From the NCBI GenBank assembly GCA_009801015.1, contig VHZZ01001034.1, positions 59,969-82,713 on the forward strand: 22,745 nt of DNA. The letters run 5' to 3'. Source of the DNA: Silene noctiflora (taxonomy: Eukaryota > Streptophyta > Magnoliopsida > Caryophyllales > Caryophyllaceae). Under the pieces are notes generated by a model, which was given only the letters and a program-made list of their open reading frames with translations, was not told where the DNA came from and did no database searches. The position numbers were made by a program, and so were the translations under genes. Positions 1 to 8,926 of this stretch are shown piece by piece (position 1 is the stretch's first letter; every line of letters begins with the position of its first letter).

Positions 1-1732
1 ATGACAGTTGGGGAGGGCTTGAGTGTTTAGGGTTTTCAATCTCCCTTGTTTCTCACTCTTGTTTTTCTTTTGGGGTGAGAAATGAAAAGGGTATAGTTGG
101 AATAACGAGAAAAAATGCGCGGGATTGAGTAAATTAGTGCGCGGAATTTAGCAATTACGAAAAAATATATCTCATAATTTAATAAATTTTTTAATTGATT
201 TGTTTTTAGAACTTAATTTTGTCGTAAGTATTCAAACCACTCGAAGCACATACGGAGTGTATTGTATTATTTCAAGCAACATTATCCATAATTTGGAATT
301 CGTTGAGCTGAGATGGAATAAGGAATAATTATGCATAGTATATACTAAAACTAAAAAAATAAATTATTTTCCTTTAACACGGTAACACGTCCTTTTTTTA
401 TTTGAAACCAAGACGTTCATCGTCGACAACATAACGATGACTATTCCTCTCACTTATAGCCTCTAAACACATGGACAATGGTTATGAAACGTTATAATAA
501 CTCAAAATTAACATGAACTTTAAAGTAAGTATGAATTATTTTGGTGGGTTCACTTTCGAATTGTGACAATAACATCAAGTTAATGTTCAACTAGTTTAGA
601 TCTTGCGCAATGAATGCGCGGTATTTATAGAGTTTTTATTTTTATATTAGCTAATCATGCTAAATTAACATCTCATTACTTTTTTATATTTCACGTTATT
701 ATATTTTGATATGAGAACAAAAAAATTGAAGTTTAAAATTATTCAAGAAAACCANGTAAAATTGAACTTTAAAATAATAGTGATATCTCATTCATTGTTC
801 ATTTTTATAGTTATTGTATTTTGTTTCGAGAAAAAAAAAATCAACTGAAAATTAATCCAAGAAAATCGAGTATTGTGCTAAAATGTATTTTTTTTTTTAA
901 ATTATACCACAAAATTAATTAGTCTAATTTATAAATTCTCTCAATTTTTTTTTTCTTTGCCATGAAAGTAATAAAAACGATCTATAATTTTGTTTATGCA
1001 TAGTATGAGCCAAGTTATTCTCAAATAATAACATCAATAAAAGACTTCNTATTTTATAGTTTTATATTAATATATTTTAATTAAAATATTGTAGTTTAGT
1101 ATTTANTGAAAATTATATAATTTGATGAAAAGATTAATTTTAATGAAAATAATTACATAATGAAATACATTATAATTATTAATTTCTTTATTTAGTGAAT
1201 ATAATTAAATTATCAATAGTTGACTTATTTAAAAAGATGCTTTTTGGAGGGAAAATTTGTGAGTTCGCTTATTCTTTTAGTATATAGGGGATGGAATCTT
1301 TAGCTCGCTTTCAATGATAAACACAAAAACTTGTAATAATTAGGTTAATTCACGGGAATAATCTAAATTATACTCATCTTCTTATAATAATAAAAAATAA
1401 ACCTCTGAGTAAGTTCTTAAAACAAACTAGATGATTGGCTACTTGTTACTCGAGTAAATTCATTTTCGAAGATAAACATATAATAAACTGATACGGAGTA
1501 ATTAATACTAATATGCATCATAATTCATAAATACAACTTGTAGTATATATAAATATAAATAATCATTAAGGTAAACTAATACTCCATTCAATAATCTACG
1601 AGAGTAAAAACTTATTTGAAGTAACTTATTGAAGTCTATTTCTACTAATTATTTATTACCGGCCTAAAAATAATACCTAAAATCCCTAATGCAACAATTA
1701 AACGAATAAACGGGTCGGGTCTAACACACCGT
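1..1732. other. AT-rich intergenic DNA, no gene seen
   Basis: No open frame of useful length or recognisable protein signature is present on either strand. The stretch is strongly AT-rich, with homopolymer A and T runs and single N characters near 755, 1049 and 1106. A diverged tandem duplication at about 670-871 is the only clear structure. The leftmost part lies downstream of the serpin stop codon, so it may include the serpin 3' UTR near 1600-1732, but I cannot place a poly(A) site. Confidence 0.6.
670..871. repeat. Diverged tandem duplication, period about 115 bp
   Basis: Two related blocks follow each other. Both start with a CATCTCATT/TATCTCATT motif, continue through a TTATTRTATTTTG stretch and an A-run, and end in a CAAGAAAAYC motif. 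Copy 1 is about 670-757 and copy 2 about 784-871. Many substitutions separate them, so the duplication is old. No coding content is visible. Confidence 0.5.
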
Positions 1733-3420
1733 CTATTTAGGGTCAAGCACCGATCCAATGAAAAGTAGAGCACCCGAAACGTCTTCTCGGATCATAAACA
1801 TAAACGGGCGGTTCGCCAAAAAAACCATCATAGGCGAGTCTAGACCAACATATGATACTTCGCATCTGCATGAGCATGTTGAATTGGTCACAACTTTCGA
1901 CACTTGCTCATTATTTTCCACTCGACATTTCTGAACAACATCATTTACATAGAGCGGATCGGAACCTCCAATTATACCCGAAAAATCGTTACACGTTGTT
2001 TCAAACGGTAATGTCAATCCCAATTGTTTCATACCCGTCTTAAGAGAAAAATGGGACTCAAGATTAAATATCGGGATTGAAATTCTCTTGAAACTGACCC
2101 AGTCGAGCTTGAATCGACCATCGTCCTTGAACAAATTACGATCAATTTTGATGTTTTCGATAAGATTTGGCAACCCATTAATCTCATTTGGAAGGAAAAT
2201 ATACATTGAGAACCTCTTTATCGTGCAATCGACACTTTCGTAAGGAATTCTTAGAACTTGACAATCGTCAAACGTACCGTATTCATAGTGTTTGTAACCT
2301 TGATTCATAAAAGGGACTCGGATTTTATCACCGTTTAGACGATGAAATTCATCATCTTTTGTGCATTCTTGGTAGAATTTGCTTTGATAAATTCCTTTGA
2401 AATGCAATGCATTGGCTAACAATGAAACGGTGTCGTCTCGGATATGGTTTCTTGGAAGAAATTGCTTGATCAATCCATTTGTTTGTTCTTCTGCCCATGA
2501 ATTTGCTTCCTTTACTACTTCATCAGCCTTTCAAATTAACAATTATTATGAGCATAAGAAATTAATTAATTTGTTAGTCAATTATGAGGATTGATTATCA
2601 AGAAATTAATGAAATGGCTCAAATAATTATTGTAAATAAATAAATTTTATATATTTATTTACAATCATGAAATTTTTATTTGAGACGGTCTTACCAATTA
2701 TATCAAGAAATTTTCATTTGAGACGGTCTTACCAATCAATTCAATCTATAAACTCATAAACGAATCCACAAACAAATTAACAAAAAATATTATGTTACGA
2801 AAAGTCATTTTTATCCAATTCTTTTGCCAGACCGCCTTATATAAGAATTTCGTGTATAAATTACTCTCATATACCAAAGAAAATCATACCTGATTCCTGA
2901 AATCAACTGCCCTAGCTTCAGTATTATGAACATCCCTCAATACCTTCTGGAACAAGTTATCCAAGGAAAAGCGTTGATCCAACCACAATGCATTAGCATA
3001 AGAGATAACCGGCTCGTAATCGTCTTCCTCTTCCTCTTCTACATCATCGTCTTCATCATCTTCATCATCTTCATCATCGTAGGAATCCTTCAAAACACCG
3101 GCGAATTTACGCGCAGCCGCATTCAATTCTTCTACGTTAGCATGTCCAAGAGCCCTAAGCAATTCCCCCTCTAACGTAGAATTTTTCGCTCCTACGGCCA
3201 AAATGCGAAGCACAGCATCGATCAACGTTGGGGAACAAACTACGCTCTTATTGTTAATGAGACCATCTCTTATGAGAATTTTTACGACTTGAGACGTAAA
3301 GTCCGTGCCTAATTTTTGTACTTGTTTTGGAACTTCTTCTTCTTGTATGATCGGTTGTTTCGGAACTTTGGCTTTCTTCTTCTTGAATAAGAAGCTTTTT
3401 ATTACGCTTAACCATGTCAT
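1733..3420 (-). CDS. Serpin-family protein, two exons, probably non-inhibitory
   Basis: Exon 1 is 3420-2890 and exon 2 is 2527-1733; the 362-bp intron starts GTATGA and ends AAAG. The spliced product is 441 aa (plant serpins are usually near 390). Serpin signatures in order: VVCSPTLIDAVL (about 60-71), ISYANALWLDQRF (139-151), NSWAEEQTNGLIKQFLP (186-202), LLANALHFKG (213-222), FSMYIFLP (283-290), and the C-terminal IREDVSGALLFIGSVLDP (423-440). The intron falls just before the conserved ADEV segment, where plant serpins commonly carry theirs. Oddities are a Lys-rich N-terminal extension with no signal peptide, an acidic run at about 115-134, and a reactive-loop hinge (about 380-391) reading VENNEQVSKVVT instead of the small-residue E-E-G-T-x-A-A-A type. 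Inhibitory serpins need that hinge to insert into sheet A, so this is more likely a non-inhibitory serpin than a protease trap. The start is the only Met ahead of the serpin fold. Confidence 0.88.
2669..2744. repeat. 38-bp tandem duplication in the serpin intron
   Basis: Two adjacent 38-bp units (2669-2706 and 2707-2744) differ at only about four positions, and both carry TTTGAGACGGTCTTACC. A related but degraded version (AGACCGCCTTATATAAG) lies at about 2830 in the same intron. The motif resembles the terminal sequence of a MITE family, so the unit may be a duplicated element end. Confidence 0.7.
3013..3083. repeat. GAT/GAA codon microsatellite coding an acidic tract
   Basis: On the plus strand this is a TCATCATCT/TCTTCC-type trinucleotide repeat. 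On the minus strand it encodes Asp/Glu-rich residues at about 115-134 of the serpin, between the predicted helix D region and the YANALWLD strand. The reading frame is kept through the whole tract, so the repeat is translated. Confidence 0.75.
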
Positions 3421-3475
3421 CTTGTGATTTTTGGTTGAGAACTATGAAGCTCTGAAAATTGGGAATTAATAATAG

Positions 3476-3514
3476 TTAGGGTTTTGATTTAGTTAATATA
3501 AAGATTTTATATGA
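3476..3514 (-). promoter_or_regulatory. Candidate serpin core promoter with TATA-like box and telo-box
   Basis: Reading on the minus strand, CATATAAAAT (about 3505-3514) lies about 90 bp ahead of the serpin ATG and fits a TATA box. AAACCCTAA (complement of 3476-3484), a telo-box core seen in many plant leaders, sits between it and the ATG. Placement is by motif and spacing only. Confidence 0.35.
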
Positions 3515-5398
3515 GAATTAAAGTGTTTATGTGTTGATTAAACTCTTTGGGATTGAAAAGAATCTTGGTAGGAGAGTTTAGGTAGAGGTTGAATGTTCAC
3601 AAAGATAATAAATCACCTACATTCAAGGGTTTACGTACTCATGATAAAATTATCGTAAAATCTTTTAGTCTGTCACATAATGTACAGTTATTTATGTTAT
3701 TCCACTTTTATTCCATGTTCTTTTTATTTGTTTATAATGTTTTGTATATTATATGATTTATATTATATTATATTATATTATCTCGCATTGTTTGAATATG
3801 AAATCGTCTCTCAAAAGATCGACTCTTTGTTAAGTACTAACTAGAGGTATACTACAAGAGAAAGGCAATTTGCTTTCTAACGTATTACGACCAGTGTATT
3901 TACGAACGATACGTATTGGAAATATCGATGGGATTACATTTTGAAATCCCCTCTTACGTTTAAGTAGCCTCTAGAGGAGTGTTTGGACGACAACACCACA
4001 GTCCACAAACATGGTCCAATGGTCCATGACATGCCAATTTAGAAATAATGTATCCCGTATTTGGTAATATTAATTAATGGAATTTGATGGTCTATTAATT
4101 TACAGTAGGGTTCTGTTTGATAAAACTAACTGAAAATATAATTGAAATCTGAAAAGTCAACTGATAAGGTAGTTGAAAATTAGGAACTAGTAAGTTAGCA
4201 ATTATGTAAAAAATGTTTGGCAAACTAACTGAAAATATAACTGATTTGGATGAAATTACGTAAAAGGATATGATAATTATTTAGTAGTATAGATTTAAGG
4301 GGTAAAAAAAGAAAAATCAAATCAAATCAGGTACGCGCCTAAAATCTCAATTGCTAATCTAGGTAACATTTCATTTCATGTAGCTTATTTGGTTAAATAA
4401 GCCACTTGTCAAACGTTTAAAAAAAAAAATAAGGTACCTGATATTTTTGTCAAATAAGCTACATGCATTGACCAAATCAGGTACCTAAAATGTCTTGCCA
4501 AATAGAGCTAAGTAGATTATACATTTGATTATTACCATCTGTATGGTTTTTGAGCATTATAATAAAAAAAAAAATGAGTTTTGTTTTAAAAATTATAAAT
4601 TTTATTGTAAGCTTTTGAATTTATTCACTTAAAAATTAAGCTCAACAAATTATAATAAAATTCAAAAACATTATATATATAAGCTTATTTAAATTTGAGT
4701 TTTAACAGGAAAAAAAATTAAAATCTAACTTATAAACTTAAATAACCTCGGAAAATATACATATATGCTCAAAAAAATAAAGTTTGAGATAATAAGTTCA
4801 GAAAAAATACACGTATATTCAAAAATAAATAAAATCTACTCCTTTTTCTCATTAATTCGTGTAATGAAGCTATCCTATGTAGTTCAATTGTGATCAAATT
4901 CATAAGTGGTGAATGACTTTTTGCTATGCCAATGCTGAATTGAGAAATTGAGAATTGCAACTAAAACTAAGGCCCTTGACTAAAAACATGAGAAAAATAT
5001 TATCTAATTTTTTGGATTTCTCTCCAACCTTTTTTCTAATATACAATTAAATTAATATTTATTTTACTTAATTTTTTGACATTTTGTGAAAGGAAAACAA
5101 ATACTATTCTATCTAAACTAATACTATAAGAGGAGAAGATTGGAGAAAGCAATTCGAGTAAAAACTATGCCATATAACCTGACCCGGTAAAAAAATGACG
5201 ATTAACTTGGATACATATTACGTTGAATTGACTAATTCTTCAGTTGACTAATTCCTATATAAAAAAATTATTTATTAGTATTTCGTATTTGCTTATTTTT
5301 ATTAATTAAAAGTATTTTGTCCGTTTCGATCATTTGTTTATCTTTGTTTGATTTTGGGATAAATAAGGACAAGGGGTCACCAGAAACATTATGACCGA
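3515..5398. other. Intergenic DNA between serpin and WRKY genes, left part
   Basis: Apart from the MITE-like block at 4109-4510, no coding frame with a recognisable signature is seen. The 4550-4850 part is very AT-rich with imperfect inverted repeats. At 5316-5345 a TTTGTCCGTTTCGATCATTTGTTTA-like stretch resembles one end of a Stowaway element whose partner I cannot place. Confidence 0.5.
4109..4510. mobile_element. hAT-like MITE or foldback element, about 400 bp
   Basis: The left end GGTTCTGTTTGATAAAAC and the reverse complement of the right end, AGCTCTATTTGGCAAGAC, match at about 12 of 18 positions, like short hAT-type terminal inverted repeats. Internal pieces are repeated: CTAACTGAAAATATAA occurs twice at the left, ATCAGGTAC recurs at about 4326 and 4477, and GGTACCTGAT (about 4433) is inverted against ATCAGGTACC (about 4477). 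Possible flanks CAGTAG and AAGTAG are only weakly alike. No transposase is encoded, so it would be non-autonomous. Confidence 0.5.
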
Positions 5399-5464
5399 TT
5401 TTCTCTCATGTTATCTTCAATTTTCTCTTATTGTATCTTCAATGTTCTCTTATTGTATCTTCAA
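5399..5464. repeat. 22-bp tandem repeat, three copies
   Basis: The copies are 5399-5420, 5421-5442 and 5443-5464. Copies 2 and 3 differ only near their first bases, and copy 1 differs at a few further positions. The shared core is TTCTC(T/C)..TATCTTCAA. No coding or regulatory role is visible. Confidence 0.8.
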
Positions 5465-5841
5465 TGGAATAAACTCATACTTTCTCCCTACAAGTCACTT
5501 GTCGAGTGATCCTGATTAGAGCGTTTATGGATAATGTTATTGAGTGATAAATGGACAATGGATTATGTGAATGATCAAATTATCCTTTAAAAATATTTCA
5601 AATATAGAAAGGCAAACAAAATACCGGAGGCACAAACACCCATAAATAAATTAGGTAAATAAATGACCGAGTTGAGGGACTATCACTCTTAGCGACAATG
5701 AAAAATGAGGAGTATTCAAGGAAATTTAAATGGTAGACTCTTCTTAATTTTATTTTTCCAATTACAAGAATTTTAGCTGTATCGTGAAATATTTTTTTAA
5801 GAGAGGAGAAACTTGAGGACTCACTAACTCCATACGAAATA

Positions 5842-6130
5842 CTTCCTCCAATCCACACAAATGGTAATATAGGAAAAAAGGAGTTATTTAAGAAAAAGGT
5901 GGAAAAGTGAGGGGTAAAGTTGGAAGCTTTAAATGAGGCCACACGAAAAATGTATTGTGTAATTTAATATTGAGTGAGTGGGTGGGTGGATCATTTTATG
6001 TCAAACATGTAAATAGGTAGTGGGATATAAGGGTAATTTAGTCATTTTTTAGGCCAAATAAGGAGTTACCATTTATGTGGATCGTCCATTTTAGGTAAGT
6101 GTTACCATTTGTCTGGATCGGAGGAGGGAG
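5842..6130. mobile_element. Stowaway-type MITE flanked by TA
   Basis: The left end begins CTTCCTCCAATCCACACAAA and continues ATGGTAA. The right end, read in reverse, begins CTCCCTCCTCCGATCCAGAC and continues AAATGGTAAC. The arms match closely after a 3-bp offset. TA dinucleotides flank both ends (5840-5841 and 6131-6132), as expected for Tc1/mariner-type target duplication. The inner right region repeats the ACCATTT-TGTGGATC motif (about 6068-6084), so the element has a doubled right end. No transposase is present. Confidence 0.8.
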
Positions 6131-6840
6131 TATTTGTTAGCTCACATTATATGCCGTGGACCCAAGAATCAATTCAATCACTTTTTCAAAGCAAGATAAA
6201 AGGAAAAAAAGTCCACAACGAAAAAGAAAGAATACAACTAAATACCAAAGTATTTCTCTACACCAAAATTGCTTTTTTTAATAAATACAAATAACTAGAT
6301 TCCTTACAATAACAATTAATAATTAATTAATTATTCAAGGAAATAAAAGAATAAATATTAACTAAAAGATAGACAAATATTTGTATAATGCGATTTTACG
6401 TAAGTTTATGTAAAACGAATTGTTTTAATTGTAGTACAAAGTAATACTTGTCCCAATGCTAACAAATAAAAGAGTATGAAAGACTGATCTTTTAATAACT
6501 TATTGAAAGACCGTCTTTCAGAAATTTTAGTGTTATTATATTATCTTGATTTGTCTTGCACTATCTTACGTAAAACCATTTTACACAAGACTAACTAAAA
6601 ATAAGCACCGAGTCTAAAACCTAATATCCGTCTTTACATTAAAATGAATCAAACATACTCTCAGTGACATGTATAAAATGAACATATTATTAAATTTAAG
6701 ACGGATATTATCGTGTTAAGTACAACATAAAATAGTCGTGCACTAAAGTAAACGATCAAATAAAATTAAGACAGTCGTAAGTTGTTGGTGTCACACTCAA
6801 AAGCAAAGAAATGCTAAAATGGTGGGCAGTCATCATTCAA
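6131..6840. other. Intergenic DNA upstream of the WRKY gene
   Basis: AT-rich sequence without a convincing gene. It contains a small palindrome (6504-6520) and repeated GTAAAAC/TTTTACGTAA-like pieces between 6390 and 6590. It probably includes the distal WRKY promoter. Confidence 0.5.
6504..6520. repeat. 17-bp near-perfect palindrome with GACNGTC core
   Basis: TGAAAGAC and GTCTTTCA are exact reverse complements around a single C. A second TGAAAGACTGATCTTT copy lies just upstream (about 6477). The core resembles the GACGGTCT motif found elsewhere in this window. Confidence 0.6.
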
Positions 6841-6862
6841 TCAAACGGCTATAATCAATCCT

Positions 6863-6907
6863 TTGACTTGACACTTCATCATCCAACGATCAACAACCTG
6901 CCACGTG
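6863..6907. promoter_or_regulatory. W-box pair and G-box/ABRE upstream of WRKY gene
   Basis: TTGACT (6863-6868) and TTGACA (6868-6873) overlap, and CACGTG lies at 6902-6907 inside GCCACGTGTCC, a good G-box/ABRE match. WRKY proteins bind TTGAC(C/T), and bZIP/bHLH factors bind CACGTG. Position just ahead of the T-rich probable leader suggests proximal promoter elements. Binding is inferred from motif only. Confidence 0.5.
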
Positions 6908-7112
6908 TCCCTAACACTGAACAAAACCCTTGAACTCCATGAAATTCACCTGATTTTTTTACAATTTGTTTGTTGTTTTTGTCACCAAAAAAACATTTTT
7001 TCCTCTTGTTTTTGATCATAAATCACACTTTTTGTTCAGTTTTTTGGTCAAATTTTGACTTTTTTTTTGTTAATTTCATCACAAACCCAGAAAAACCCTT
7101 GTTTTAATTTCC

Positions 7113-7163
7113 ATGATTTCCCCCAAAGTTGTAAACTTTGGGGAAAAATTCTATAATTTTTAG
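7113..7163 (+). CDS. Upstream ORF of 16 codons in the WRKY leader
   Basis: ATG at 7113 opens a 16-residue frame ending in TAG at 7161-7163, before the proposed donor at 7190. It encodes a peptide starting MISPKVVNFG. The inverted repeat 7121-7143 lies inside it. If the leader exon is real, this uORF would be scanned before the main ATG at 8927 and could lower its translation. No conserved-peptide evidence can be drawn from one sequence. Confidence 0.4.
   Translation: MISPKVVNFGEKFYNF
7121..7143 (+). repeat. Perfect 10-bp hairpin with 3-base loop in WRKY leader
   Basis: CCCCAAAGTT (7121-7130) and AACTTTGGGG (7134-7143) are exact reverse complements around GTA. In RNA this would be a stable stem for an AT-rich leader. 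Confidence 0.75.
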
Positions 7164-7189
7164 GTTGCTTATCAGTTTTTGGCACCTGG

Positions 7190-8905
7190 GTGAGTTACAA
7201 GATTCTATCTTTGTTTTTGATTGATTAATTATTATTTTATTTAGGTGTGTACTAGTTTAATTTTGTTTAATTTAATTAATTTCGATTAATTTAATTGATT
7301 AATTAAGATTTGGGTGTTGGAGTTTGTGCTTCTCTGAATTTGTTCCCCTTTTATTTTATTTTGCCCTTTTTAGTATGAATTTTGTTTGATTTCGTAGAAA
7401 TTGTTTAATTTGGGAAAGTGGGTATATGATGATTGTTGGAAAAATAGAATTACCAAAAAAATTGCCATTTTTTTGGTTTGTAATTGGAAATTCTATGTCA
7501 AATTTTAATTGTTATGATATGGTGTAGTACTATTTTACTTTTGTTTACCTTTGACCGTATTGGTCGATTCAAGCCAAAACGGGTTTGAATGATGATTCAT
7601 GTTAGCCCGACCCCAAATCGTGTTGGTATGGTGTAGTACTTAGTATATCTTCTGGTTGAGAAAAGGGAAGATTTTTTGTCAACTGAATTATTATAAGATC
7701 ATCTATGTGTTATGCTAAAATACAATTATTTCTGGTTTGAATAATTGAATTGGTTTGGTTTTGTCAGCTGAAGGGTGATTTTTATTTTATTTTTGGTAAT
7801 TGTAACTTATGTAAAGAAGTTTTCTCGAAATCGAGGGGAAATGAGTACAACTGGGGTTTAATTAGATTTCATTGTTAGGATGCAAGAAATGTACATATTG
7901 CATTTCTGAGTGTATCTTTCATTTTGAGCTTTGTATGTCGGTTTCGAATCAATGGTCTATATGAATGTATGGACTGTAACCTTCATGATTGGATTTCTTG
8001 GATTCGTATTGTGGATAGAAAGGGTGGTGGACAGCTAATGTAGAGGATTATGTCTGCTCATAGTTGGTGTTTTAATCTTTTGTTCTAGATCTGAACGTAC
8101 GCAAGGGTTACGGGGAGTTGATAACAATTGTGAGTAAGGCCGTTATGGCATGTTGAAGTAACATAGGTGATGACCCTTGTGGGTATGCAAAGAGCATCAT
8201 GTCATCATAATAGGAAGTTATGGACCTAGAAACTTCTGAGAATAGTAGTTTGGGATTCTGATAATCAGTACCCTTTCATGGAAATGTTGTGTTGTTAGCT
8301 TAGCATTTCAAGAGTGGATATTGACTTAGTCTCACAAAAAGTTTTAACGGGTTTGCTTGGAGTTGGATGCTTGGCTTTTAGTCAATTGAGCTTTTCTAGT
8401 TTTACCAAACTTCGGTTGTTTGCTTTATTTTAATTTGTATTTGAGTGGTTACTCTAAATCCAACAATGGGTGAGGAGGTAATTAATTACTAGCTCCATCC
8501 CATTTTCATTGTCGTCACTTGACTTTTGTGATCAAGGGGTCTCAAAGTTGACCGTAAATCAGTATATTTTTAGACAGAGTGTAAAATGTGTGTAATTTGA
8601 TTTATTCAAAACCACTGCTATCATATTATCATATGAAATAAGTCACACCTAATGTATTTTGTGAGAAACTTTGACCAATTTTGGTCAAAGTTCACATTGT
8701 TTGATCATTCATGTTAAATGGGGATGATCCTACAATATATACGGGATGAGGAGAGTATTTAACTTTGATACTTTTGCTGTTGTGAGACTTGTTTGATGAT
8801 CATTACAAGTTGGAAAGGCGTGTCATCTAAGGATTTACGTGTTTATTCGACTATTTGATGATATAACTTGTGTCAGCTAAACCTTTTATCTTTGACGTTG
8901 TGCAG
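7190..8905 (+). other. Probable leader intron of the WRKY gene
   Basis: It is bounded by a GTGAGTTACAAG donor and a pyrimidine-rich TTTGACGTTGTGCAG acceptor. The start of the coding exon at 8906 and the main ATG at 8927 follow directly. It holds one Stowaway-like MITE (8489-8755) and several W-box motifs (TTGACC at 7551, TTGACT at 8321, others in the MITE). I see no coding exon within it, though a short first coding exon cannot be excluded. Confidence 0.5.
8489..8755. mobile_element. Stowaway-like MITE in the WRKY leader intron
   Basis: The left end CTAGCTCCATCCCATTTTCA and the reverse-read right end CTCTCCTCATCCCGTATATA match at about 15 of 23 positions, including the shared CATCCC core and a following ATTG. 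TA flanks both ends (8487-8488 and 8756-8757). An internal 12-bp inverted repeat (8667-8678 and 8681-8692) contains TTGACC in both orientations; TTGACT (8519) and TTGACC (8548) also lie inside. No coding capacity. Confidence 0.7.
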
Positions 8906-8926
8906 ATCAGGAGCATCCAACAAAAG

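Larger units (their letters stand above)
6950..7189 (+). other. Probable 5' untranslated exon of the WRKY gene
   Basis: A pyrimidine-rich leader-like stretch ends at CACCTGG followed by a strong donor, GTGAGT, at 7190. It contains a 16-codon uORF and a perfect 10-bp hairpin. W-box motifs also occur here: TTGACC on the minus strand at 7046-7051 and TTGACT at 7055-7060. The 5' boundary is a guess; the donor at 7190 is the better supported edge. Confidence 0.45.

Noticed and set aside
5598-5942. 114-codon minus-strand frame
   Set aside because: It overlaps the left end of a Stowaway MITE, is low-complexity and Phe/Ser-rich, and matches no family I recognise.
8870-8926. Earlier in-frame ATG at 8870 as WRKY start
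   Set aside because: A good acceptor (GTGCAG) ends at 8905, so 8870 is probably intronic; ATG 8927 has a better start context.
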